From positions 918,567 to 940,979 of the forward strand of contig BMAT01002771.1 in the NCBI GenBank assembly GCA_019649035.1: a stretch of 22,413 bases of DNA, in the 5' to 3' direction. Shown here piece after piece: positions 1 through 11,778 of this stretch. Below the pieces are notes generated by a model. That model did no database searches, was not told the DNA's origin, and saw nothing but the letters and a program-made list of their open reading frames with translations. The stretch comes from Elysia marginata. Taxonomy: Eukaryota > Mollusca > Gastropoda > Plakobranchidae. Made by a program: the position numbers and the translations under genes. Numbering within the stretch: the first letter of the stretch is position 1; each line of letters begins with the position of its first letter.

Positions 1-81
1 TGCAATATGCCATGGTCGGGAATCGAACCCACAACCTCCAGATCGCGAATCCGACGCGCTAACCACTCTGCCAGGCTGCCC
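1..81 (-). mobile_element. tRNA-derived SINE head (5' end), truncated by window edge
   Basis: Read on the minus strand from 81 down to 1 this is tRNA-like. It has an A-box TGGCAGAGTGG (63-73), a D-arm, a 5-bp anticodon stem with a 7-base loop TTCGCGA (anticodon CGC, 45-47), and a perfect B-box GGTTCGATTCC (19-29). The acceptor stem does not pair (about 3 of 7), so it is not a working tRNA gene. It fits the tRNA-derived head of a SINE whose body lies left of the window. The family is unknown to me. Confidence 0.72.
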
Positions 82-1201
82 ACATAGAAAATGCATTTTT
101 TAAAAATGAAATTGTTAGGCTTTATTCTAATAATTTTATATAATATTCTTATTTTTGCTTTTGCTTTTACTCTTTCATTTTTTTGGGACCAAAATTAGTT
201 TCCCTGTAAATCTGTAGATAAAATTGTGTACAAAATTGGTTCAATTTTTGCCTTTTCTTTATTCCAAGGCTGTTTTTAGTTTAATTGGAATAGATCAAAC
301 TTTGCATTGATGTGCATACTTAGTTGTGTTTGCTAGATTCTGTTCAAATAATTTGATAAATGTAGAATGTAATATATTCTGAGAAACAGATCAGGTCACC
401 TATACAGGTTTGTTTTAAATGTTTCAATCATTCTCTTAAGGAAGGGGGGGGGGGNNNNGTGGCACCCAGGAGTGATTTTCTACATTATCTACAGGAGCTG
501 GTTTTAACCACTTCTATCATGTTCATCATCTTTGAAAACGTATGATTTGATTTGAAATTTATTTTTCATGGTTGCCATGGTAATGCCACTATATTTGATT
601 TTTATACCCCATCCCCAAAATAGCTAAATTTCAAAATCTATATTCTCTGACAATTCTCAACTAAATAATACAAAACCTAAGAAATAAGTAATTGTGTCCA
701 ATCACTACAAACAAATAGAGAGCTTTTTTTCGATAATGTAAAAACTTTTTTAATACGTAATTTTTATTATGATAAATAACAGAAAAAGGGCAAAAATTCA
801 TTTTTCTTAAAAAAAAAAAACAAAACAAAAAATTAGAATAAAAACCGCTCAATTAGTTTGTGCAACATACCAAACACCATTATACCAACTTTTAGAACAA
901 TCGATTTGTTTGTTTAGGAGGAGATAGAATTTTAGTTTTAAAAAAAGTAAGTGAAGTTATGCAAACAAAATCAGCAAAAAATTGAAAATTTTCCTTAGAT
1001 AACAACATTAACCTGTATAATGGCAGTCCTTTCCAGTTTCCTATATCTTCACTGCATACAATGGATCAAATTATATTAATTTAGTTTAAGCCTGAGGTGT
1101 CTGTTTTCAGAACTAAATAAAGTAAAAAATAATATGCTGTTAACGAGCAGTCTAAGATGGGTCTGCAGATGTGTGATGTTAGGCAATTCCTTATTTTGCA
1201 G
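82..1201. other. Intron upstream of exon 1, no gene seen
   Basis: AT-rich sequence with several T and A homopolymers and the assembly gap. It ends in the polypyrimidine tract and ttgcag acceptor of exon 1. I see no laminin exon (no cysteine-rich LE reading frame with splice sites) and no other coding region on either strand. It is part of the intron that precedes exon 1. Confidence 0.8.
444..458. other. G homopolymer followed by 4-N assembly gap
   Basis: Eleven G (444-454) followed by NNNN (455-458). The short N run marks an unresolved join in a draft assembly; the true gap length is unknown. Confidence 0.95.
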
Positions 1202-1346
1202 CTGCAAACCAAATGTGGATGGCCGTCGCTGTGACACCTGCCTGGCTGGCCACCATACCTTCCCTGAATGCTTAAGCTGCGGCTGTGACACTCGTGGTAC
1301 ACATGAAGAGATTTGTGATCAGAGAACATCTGAATGCCTTTGCAAG
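1202..1346 (+). CDS. LAMA5-like: Laminin alpha exon 1 of window: end of an LE repeat and start of the next
   Basis: Acceptor ttgcag, donor AAG|gtaaga. The first base completes a codon from an exon outside the window; residues 1-48 follow. The cysteine spacing (CKPNVDGRRCDTC, then CLSCGC, EICD, ECLCK) is that of an LE (laminin EGF-like) repeat ending and another beginning. These LE rods form the rigid short arm of the chain. The intron after it is phase 0 and cuts the repeat at the ECLCK position. Confidence 0.93.
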
Positions 1347-4300
1347 GTAAGAAAGATAGCAGAAAAAAAGTTTTGTCTTGTTAATTACTCAAGAGCCTGA
1401 TGATGAAAGAATTACAATAAAATTCTACTTTACATATTTAATATTTAAAAGATTTATCATTAAGTGATTCAAATCTACTTATTTAAACATGTTTGTACTC
1501 ATCAATCTATGATATTTAGGCCTACATAGGATTTTCTGTATTGTTTCAATAATTATATGAAATATGTGCATTATGCAACGCATTTATTTCTTTCTATGCT
1601 TCATGTCATGATGAAAATTTTTTAAAACTGCAGCACCTTTGAAAACTTAGTTTGTAGAGCCTCAATTCTGGATACAATTATTAAAACAATAATAAAAATG
1701 ATAATAATAATAATTGTCATGTTTAAAATGTTAAGGTGAAAGAGTTAAGACATGTACAAAATTTCTTCAAAGTATGTTGTTGTTATGTACTTACTCATTC
1801 ACCTTGCCCTATTGTAATTATTTAGGTATATGTGTCTGTAAATCAAGAATGTGTAAACAGAGCTAGCCCATGGTTAGATTATTGCATGCAGGACTAGGCT
1901 AATGCCTGATGGCGGCCATGCCATCTTTATATTCTTTATGCTTTGCTTGGTATTAAAAAACAAGGAAAAGGATGAAATCCATCAACCAACCGGTTCAGTC
2001 AACTGAGCAACCTCTATATCTTGTGACGAGATGCTCTCGTTTCTCTTTTTTTTTTAATATGCAGTGGGAACTGCTTTTGGCTCTTAAAGCTTTAGCTCTA
2101 GATTATTTTTGCTACATTTAAGGATTATTATTATAAATAGTACGGTTCATTAGGATGCTTAGAAAAATTATAGAGTATCTGTGATAATTCTTTATAGTAG
2201 TATTAGAAATAATTATCAAAAATGTTTTAACAATAATAATAATAATTATAATAATAATATAAATAATAATAATAATAATTATAATAACAATAGTAATAGG
2301 TATAATAATAATTATAGATACAGTAGATTCAAAGCCATAGAGGATGCTAATCAATGACCTCATCAATCTTTGAGTAAATTACATCTGGAATTTATGTGAG
2401 AATGCTATTGGAAACAAATGACTTTACCTGTTGTATTGCAATTTGAATGTATTTACACCCACTGAATATCACAAGATGAACGATTTTATTTTATATAAAT
2501 TTTTTAAATATTGTAAATATTATACTTTAATGGCAGACATATCTTGTAACTGTGAAAAAAAAAGATTTCATTTAATGATGTTAAGATTTTCTTTTTTTGC
2601 TTTCAAGGACAATGTAGAAGGCATGTTTTGTGACCAATGTGCTGATGGCATGTACAGCTTGACCGCAGAAAATCCCAAGGGCTGTATCAAATGTTTCTGC
2701 TTTGATCATACAACAAAGTGCGACAGTTCTGGACTCAGTTGGGACACAGTGAGTCACTGCCTACTATCTTTATTCTTCTAATGTTACAAAGTCAGAGTTT
2801 TAAAATGTCTATAAGTCAGGAATAAAATTTGAATGCCTTAAGGTAAAAAAAAGCAAGAAAAAGAAAAGAAATGTGGATGTGGGGTAAAGATTAGTAAATG
2901 TATTTGTAGTTGCTTGTTTTTCATGGGCACAAGCAAATACCTCAAAGCATATTGCATTTAGATGACTATTACAAAGATTCATTGTACAAGCACTGTCTAC
3001 AAAAAAATTTTTTTGATTATAACCTTTACATTGTAATAAGTATTTTAAAAGAATGACTTATTCTTGGAGTTCCATTGACACATGCAATGTAGGATGTGAA
3101 AAATTAAACAGCCAAGCGCAAAAAAGAAAACCTTTTTGCTAATGACAGCAATGTTTATGATCTGTTATTCTGATCACCCCAGATATCTGATATGAGAGAT
3201 TGGTTCTTAATGGATTTATTAGTGGACAATATTACTACAACCCTGGATATGGGAACCAGCTTGGTGTCTCGCAGTGAAGATGGTGTTCTTGATGACACAA
3301 GTCTGTTCTATTTTGCACCACCAACCTACCTTGGCAAGAAAGTAAGTCTGAGCACAAAATTGATTCAGGAAAATTTTAAAGAAGTTTCAAAAGGTCTCTT
3401 TTGATTTTACTCTCTAGCAATGCAAATACTTATTTGTTTTTTTTTCCAACTCACTGCCAAAATATGAATTTAATATCTATGGACCATCTGATACTCTATT
3501 CCACTAAGTTATTTATTTTTTATACTGCTGTAGGAAAATTACTATTCAATTACTGTGCAGGAAAATTACCGTTCAATAATGACAAAGTTTTTAAAATGTT
3601 TCCAAATGGTCTAAAGCATACCTTATTAAAAAAATTTTTTGGCATTGCTATTGAAAAAAGACATTTTGATGTGCTATTAAGAGATTGATTCCTACACTTT
3701 TTTGTCATTCCTTTTCAATTTATTAGTTGAATGCCTATGGTGGAAAGCTTGAATATACAGTTGTTGTGACTGTGCCTGATGAAGATGAAATAATTCCTGT
3801 CAACAAAGAAAATGTCCTCATTACTGTAAGTTAAAAAAAAATAATTGTTTTTTGTTGTCCCCTTTTTGTATCTTGTATGTTCCTAGAAACAAAAATATCA
3901 GGTTTTGTTGCAAAAACCTAGATATTTCTTAGTTTGATCTTTTTATCTTTTGCACAAAAGTTTCAATCACTTTTCCAATTTTTTTTCTGTTCAATATTCA
4001 GCAATTTTTTTTTACCTCTGTTGTGTAACTAATTTGGTGTGTTAGTTTTTAAACCTTTTGAGACAATATGACTGTGTGTGAAACAATACTATTGCCTCAT
4101 AGAGTTCAATAAGCTATTCACACAATTACAAGCAAGAATTGAATATGTTTGGGTTTTCCCTCAAGGTATTTAAACACACATTGCCATTAAACATTTTGAA
4201 TTCAACAAAACCTAGTGTATGAAATAAATATGAGATGAAAACAAAAATTCACATCACGTATACAATTTAATTTTGGTCTATGCAAACTTTTTAAACCTTA

Positions 4301-7300
4301 TTTTAAGAAACTAAAAACATACTGCCCTGTATCTAAGTTTTATTTCTTTGAACAAATCATAGCAACCCTTGCTACTTTCGAATTGTATGTAATTTGTGAT
4401 GTCATATATTAAACAAGTGCTGTAAAATTTTTTTCACTTTTGACTTTTTTTTGCCCTTTTTTGAAACCTGTCATTATATAAAATCTTCTTAAAGATGTTT
4501 ACCTATAAAATACCCCTAAACCCTTAGGGTAAAAATAAATGACAGTATAAGTTACAATCTGGCAACCTGTCCGAAAAAAATTGGATGTTGATTATTTAAA
4601 TTTCTTTAAGATAGGTTTACTCTTCCTCTTCAAATCAAAATAGTTTTTATAGCTGTCCACAAATTTCAATCTTCATACTAGTTTCAACATTTGTAAGCTA
4701 AAAACCACTTTTAGCTAAAAATATCTATGCCCTGTTGTGTGAAATTATCAACTTGTGACTGATTTATACTATACTGGTTGCGAGACATATTTTTGTGCCT
4801 TTTTTGCGGTTCTTTTGAAAATTACAAAAATTTTAAACTTTTTAGGGAAGCAATATGAGCCTTCTTTACTACCACAACACTCAGCCTGCTGCAAATGTTC
4901 CATTCAAGTTTGAAGTTGAGCTTCGAGAGGTAGGTTTTCAACCAGTCTTTTATGTTATTACCATGACAATATGTCTTGCATTCTGTCCAAATGAGCCATA
5001 AGTCAAATGGCTTTATTATTAGATACACAGCTTTTAAAGTTTATTGTGTGTTCACAAGTCAAATTTCTAAAATTTTAGATATTGACGCCAGAACCTTTTC
5101 TAAACAGTTTTCACACCTAATTCATGTTGAAATTTGATGTTTTATGTGTTTAATTTTAATTGTTATGGTTGGTAAGGTCTTTACACCTTTGTAGTTTTCT
5201 GAACTTCAAATGCAATTTTCTCCCCTTTCTGAAATTTCACAAGTCCTTACCCTGCCAACTTCAAACAGCTATAACTTCACACAGAAGCATGATAGAGCTT
5301 TTCTGTGTGTTTAATTTGAAAGTGGAGAAAATAAGCTTTTCTGTAATATCAATGTCTGACTACCTTTAGTTTTTTACTTAAGACTCATTTTGACTGGTTG
5401 CAAGACATATGAGGCCTGTCCGCTTATTCTTAACCCATCACAGGCCAGTGTACTGTGTCTGATACAATGTTTTGTATCTGATACAAGCAAATCAGATTAT
5501 TATTTTTGCCTAAAGTATCAGACATGCTGCATTTTTGTAAGGAGCAATTTGATACATCAGCCATAAAGTAAGTTTATGGGAATCCAGCAAAAAGCAGTAC
5601 TACAAAATTTAGAACTTTCAGTTACTTTTCTATGCTTGGGCAATGAATGATTAATTTTTCACAGCTAAACCTAAAAAATCAGATCCTACAAAGTTTAAGG
5701 TTAACATAACATTTAAAAAAAACCAGTCAAAGTTAACTTGAGCCGATTCAAAAATAAAAATATCTGAACAGGATTGTAAATATAGCCTTGTTGCAAATTG
5801 CCATCTTTTTAGGTGTATTTACTTAGTTTTTTTAAAATGTTTTATTTTGTTCTTCATACCCATGTGTCTTTTTTCTTGTCTCATTCTTTTAAATTTATTT
5901 TCCACAGTATAACTTCATTCATCAAATTACTAATGCTCAAGTGACAAGATCTCAGTTTATGAACGTCTTGCTTCACCTGGACAGTCTTCTCATTCGTGGA
6001 TCTTACTTTGAGAAAATGGAAGAGATCAGGTGAATATATCTTATTTATGTACACATGATTATAACATTATTACTGCAAAGAGTATTACCATAGTAATGAG
6101 AGTAAGGAGACCTTAGACACCTGAATGTGTTAATGTATTGTGTGAGACTTGGCAGCTGCGTATTATTGAAGCTTTTTTCTGTTCAACAATTAAAAAAAAA
6201 ATTGTGTGTGACCTAATTCATAAACCTTCCAAGGCAATTAAATGTATGTTTTTGTTTGTCTTTTATGCATGAAAAAAAATTAACTTGTTAAATGTTTAAC
6301 ATAAAGAAATTTTGATTTCACCTGAAAAAAGGAATAATTGTTATGCAACCAGGGTGAACCAGCACAAATTGCTCAGACTAGTTTTGAGTTAGGGCCCTTT
6401 GAAAACAAAAATTTCTTACATTACCAAGTATTTTTTTGTTTAAAATGAAATCCAGCTGGTTATAAAAAAAGCCAAAGTTTTAATTTTTACCTCTGAGTCT
6501 GAGAGGGCATAAAATACAGATGGAATATGTTAATAACTCAAAAGGTAAAAATTTTGACATGTGCTTGCTTTACACGGGTGGCGTCACTTTTTGTTTCAAG
6601 TTTAAAATAGGAATAGCTTTTTTTTTCTCCCTTTACAGATTGGAAGACGTCACTATGCAGGTGGCAACTACAAGCGGACAAGGCCAGCTTGCTGAGAGTG
6701 TAGAGAAGTGCAGTTGTCCGCCAAATTATGAGGGAGCCTCCTGCGAGGTAATCATTAACATGTATTTCTCAACAAAAGTTAAGAGCCACTTCATCTCTTA
6801 ACAGCATATAAGGGTTAACTTTGAGATTGAAAGTTGTTCGCTGCTGTTTCAGTCAGTCTCAAACTGTGTTCGAAAGGTTTTATTCTTTATTAAGCATATC
6901 TGATAGTTCTGTGAGCTGCTCTCAAAAGAGCGTATATCTTTTTTTTAACAAATTTGCTGAATTGTTTTACCAATCACTTAGAGTTTACTTAGAGTATATT
7001 AACATATGTTAATAAACGCTTTTGATGAATTTTAATATTTTGATTATGCTGTGTATGAGAAAACAACCTTTGAAAACAAAACCTTGAGCCATTAGTAAAA
7101 AAAAAAAAAATTCAGCAACTATAGGTGGCCCTTAACTTCTGTTGAGCACTATACATCAGGCTTTACCTTAATGGCCTCTCAATTGTAATGGGTTAGTATT
7201 AGAGAAACTTAAAAAAAAAATTCACTGTTGGTTGTCCTGTGATTTAACCTTCTTCAGTTGCATGTGGAACCTCATAATTTGAATCTCATGGGAACGAAAA

Positions 7301-10300
7301 AAAAACTTTGAATTCAGAGGATTCGAATTATACTCAAAAGACCAGGTTTATCTACTAAACCCCTCTCAGTTCTACAGTACTCTCCTCTCTTACCCTACCC
7401 TTGCGCAAATGCAACAAACTTATTCTAATGGTGTAGATACCTTCAAGTAGCTTCTGGAATGGCAACTTTGTGCACTAAGTGTTTAACATTAAAGTGCCAT
7501 GCTTTGGAGAAGTAAAATTGCTAGGGATTAGAAGGAAAACTTTGAATTATGAGTTCAAATCTAACGAAGCCAAAGACTAAATAAAAGAACCTCACATGCA
7601 GAAAACTTTAAATTTTGAGAAATTTGGATTATGAGACTTCTATTTTTGAGGTTTCCACTGTACTTTGATCATGAAGTGCAACATAGCTAAGCTTGGACCT
7701 GGGTTGTATTGCCCTACCTGAATTTGGTCCAAAATTTTTATTTATAGTGCAGTCTGAACTACACATCTACTCCTTAGCGCAAAATTTCATAGACTCTTGG
7801 CTTGCTGGCTTGTTCGGTGAAGCAAATCTTATTTTTAAACTGTAATTTTTAAATCGCAGCTGTCTTTTCTTGTACAAATTAATATTAGTGTGTAATACCT
7901 CATGTGATATGAACTATATCTATCTGATTATACGTCGTTACAAATAATTTTTAAACCAGCATTTATCCTAGAAATTAGCCAAATTTTATGTATTGCAACA
8001 AGTTGGTTGGTATAACTTTGAGATTACAAGGCATTATTTTTTCAAACAATGCATTTCCCTGAGTTCCAAGCATTAGAATTTGAATAAAATTATCAATATT
8101 TTGTGGAAAATTATTAGCAATTGTGTTGATTGGAAATATAAAGAAAAGAAGGAAAAAGTAGATTTTTAAAGACGTTTCTGCAATTACGAATTTTCAGTAT
8201 CAGGATTGGTTTTGAATGGTAAGACTTATATAAATACAGGTGTATACTTATCACCTTACATCAATATGTGTTTTTCAACAACAACCAAAGTACAAAGTAT
8301 ACATTACTTAGACGTAGCTGAATACACAAGAATGTATTTTTTAAAATTTCATGACATAGTTCTACATTTTTACTGACCTGTTTACTGTTTATTGAATTTA
8401 TTTCTTTTGAAACTACATAATTTTTAGTTTTCATGTGTTCCCCAGCTATAATTTTTAATTGTTCATGTGTTTTTTGGTCATATAGGTCTGTGCTCCAGGC
8501 AGTTATCGTTCTTTATCTAGCACATCCCTTGACATTTGTATCAAGTGCAATTGCAATGGGCACTCAGATGATTGTGATATCCATACTGGAGTCTGTTATG
8601 TAAGTTGATTTATAATATAAAAAGAGGATAAAGAAAAAAAAACCCCAGATTATTCCTTCTAATGGTAAACACAACAGATCTAGATATAGAAAAACCCAAC
8701 AAACTGCGCATGAATCTTTTAGATTGTCATTTCAATTTTAAGGGAACTCTGGATATATGATAAACTTAGCTCTCAAACCATTGGATTAAAAAAAAAAGAT
8801 TTTCCACATTTTGGAAATATTCTGGTTGATCTGAATTTCTTGCCAACTTTGGCAATGAAACTGTATAGACTTCAGGCACAGGGTGTGTAGTATGTTACAA
8901 ACCGCTGGATGGTGGGGGCGCCCAGCATCAATATAAGAATTCAATCTTTTTATAACAGACGTAGTTCAGGCATTGTTACAAATTTATCTCATCAGTTGAT
9001 CTTTAAGAGTGTTGCTTTTGTATTGCCTAATATATTTCTCATGTAAGAATGAGAGAACTTTTATTTGGGCCTGGATTGCATTGACAGACTTTTAAAAATA
9101 TTTACTAACGCCATACTTGTTCATCTATCTGCTTTGGAAATACAGCTACAGCTTTGTTTTTTTTTTATCTATATTTTGAACATTTTGAAAACCTTTTTTC
9201 TCAGCACTATTTTTTTTTACCTGTCTGACACCTGTCTCCTCTAATCTCTATTTACATAAATTAATTAATGTATTCAGGAACAATGTCGTTACTTTGTCCA
9301 TAGAATTGCCAGCACAACACTACAGGTTCCAATTGTGAGCAGTGTTTACCTGGTTACTATGGTGATCCTAGAACTGGCGGTTGCACTATCTGCTCATGCC
9401 CTCTTCCTCTACCTGCAAACAAGTGAGCCATCTGTCCTAATTTGTCGTATCTTTTTTTTAATCAGACCGAGTATTTGAATTTTAATTTGTTATTTTTACT
9501 TAACTATTATTTTTATTAAGGCCTGATATGTTAAAAAGACAAAAAAATGACCTCAAATTCATGCTGTTATCATCACACCACAAAAGAAAAATTGGCTTTA
9601 TATTCTCCCTTACACCTCTGTTAAATTAGTTCACCAAAACATTGTCTCTGCTGAGCGAATCTATCATACATTTCTAGCATGAAGGGTGCGATGACTTGTT
9701 GCAGTACTTTAAACAGGTTTCTTAATAATATGGAAGATACAAGGAAATGTAAATTTTTTTTTCAGTTTTGCCACAACATGCATTGCAGATGAGCAAGGTT
9801 ATATGCGGTATTGTCAGTGCCAGCCAGGCTACACTGGCCCACAGTGTGACACGTAAGTATTTTTACACCTTTGCAAAACACAGTGGAAGCCCCTAAAATC
9901 AAAGCCCGATTATCCGCAATTCTCTTAATCCAAAATTTTTTAGGTTTCAAATTTAATTTTACTCTTTGGCTTTGTTATACTTGAACTTTTTATTCAAAGT
10001 TAATGAAGTGCAGTTCTCCTAATTCAAAGTTTTATTGTGGCCAATAGAAGGGCATTTCTTCTGTCACTTCTGAAATGACTTATAAAAACATGCATTGAGT
10101 CTAGTTGCTATAAAAAATCCCGCACAAACATGTCATTGTCCCTTGAAACAGATTGTTTGAAAGGACGAGTGAGAATGGGAAGGGTTTATACGTGTTGGAA
10201 AACAGAAAATTTTCTGATCAAAATAGACAAAGTTTTTTTAAAGACTTTGAGAGTTCTGATTTTTCAAAGTTATAGTTCAGTCCCAAGAGTTTCAGATTAA

Positions 10301-11722
10301 GAGGCATCCACTGAATATGTTTTGCCAAAAAGTATTGGTAGTGCTCTGCCTTCTCTGCAGTTTGGAAACTTAACTGAACAAACAGCAAGGTATTACTGCC
10401 AATGTTTTGAGTCACATGGCCAGCATTTTTAGAGGTTGTAAGAATTTTATTGATAGGTATAAGACTCTATTTCTTTAAAAGTTAATGTATTTTTTGTAAT
10501 AGTTATATTTACAGGTTTTAATGATGCGAAGTAATGCTGGATTCATATGGCCCATGGCCTAATGAGCTAGTTAAAATTGTTTTTGGTTTTAATCTTTGGT
10601 GCATTATGAGCCAGCATGTCATTTAAGAAACAAAACCTACAGACCATTAGATTTTTAAAAAATTTTTAAATTTATGTCAAACTGAAAAGAAAAACCTTGT
10701 TTAAAAGAACAAAACAAAACAAAAAAAAACAACAACAAGCAACCAATGCACTAAGATTTTCCATGTTTGTTCATAGCTTGAGTGAGATATCTTTTCCTCG
10801 ATCAGACACCTTTTCTAATTTATTCTTTTCCTGTTTTTAGCTGTGCACCCGGCTACTATGGCAACCCGTTGGAAAGTGGCGACTACTGTAAGCCTTGCGA
10901 CTGCAGTGGTAATATCAACCTGAACCTTGTACATAGCTGTGACAACATTGGTGGAGCTTGTTTGATCTGTGAAAATAACAGCGCTGGTCCCAAATGTCAG
11001 AGATGCAGAGACTGGTACTATGGTGATGCCGTTACGCAGAAGGACTGCAGGCGTAAGGATTTAAAATCATAGAGTTTTTCAAATCTTGGTTTTTCTGGAA
11101 AAGAAAACATTGACTGCATGAAATTTATAGGATACATGGGTAGCATTTTCACAAAAAGAGTCTATTTGCAGCACTTAGAGGCATATGATTGATATCTCCA
11201 GAAAAGCCCTTTTAGTTTTAGACAGTGAAAATATTTTCATGTCTTGACATTAGCTTGAGATGATGTATTTGGAAGCTTGAGGATTGGTGAAATCTAATTT
11301 TTCAACCATCATTTTAATGATTTTGTAGTTTATATAGAAAAAAATAGAAACTTAAATAAACCAGCGAAAGATGCCAAATGATCTGTTTTTATTTCTATAA
11401 GGTCAACCTTTTTTGGATATGTTAACACATAAAGAAAAAAAAGATTTTTTTAAACAAAAACTAAATTACAGAAAATAACATTAAAAAATGTTTTATCATC
11501 AGCCTGCACATGTGATACTTGTGGGTCAAATAGCTGTGATTATGAGAATGGAACATGCGAGTGTAAACCAAATGTTGTAGGGGCAAACTGTGATCAATGT
11601 GGAGTGAGTATCATTGTTATCTTGATCTTCATATTTTTTGCATGAGTTAAATGATGGCCTTTGAGGTAATGATTTGTAATATGGATGTCAACCTTTTTCA
11701 TTAAATTAAACTGAGTCGTGGC

Positions 11723-11778
<56 letters not shown>

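Noticed and set aside
1..81. Functional tRNA-Ala (CGC) gene on the minus strand
   Set aside because: The acceptor stem pairs at only about 3 of 7 positions and the T-stem has a mismatch, so a SINE head is the better reading.
661..852. Small minus-strand Phe/Leu-rich frame
   Set aside because: Low complexity from poly-A/T tracts in intron sequence; no supporting signal.
1076..1329. Minus-strand open frames over exon 1
   Set aside because: Antisense shadows of an LE exon; the plus strand has the cysteine pattern and splice sites.
2118..2366. Isoleucine-rich minus-strand open frame
   Set aside because: It is produced by the AAT/ATA microsatellite in intron 1.
4921..4929. LRE tripeptide (ELRE) as a cell-adhesion motif
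   Set aside because: It lies within the folded L4 module; a three-residue match alone is not evidence of function.
4822..5028. Minus-strand open frame over exon 5
   Set aside because: It is the antisense shadow of exon 5 and its flanks, with no family features.
11049..11056. GC donor (AG|gcgtaa) for exon 11
   Set aside because: Splicing there shifts the frame and meets a TGA at once in exon 12; the GT donor two bases downstream keeps the frame and the conserved CRPCTC join.
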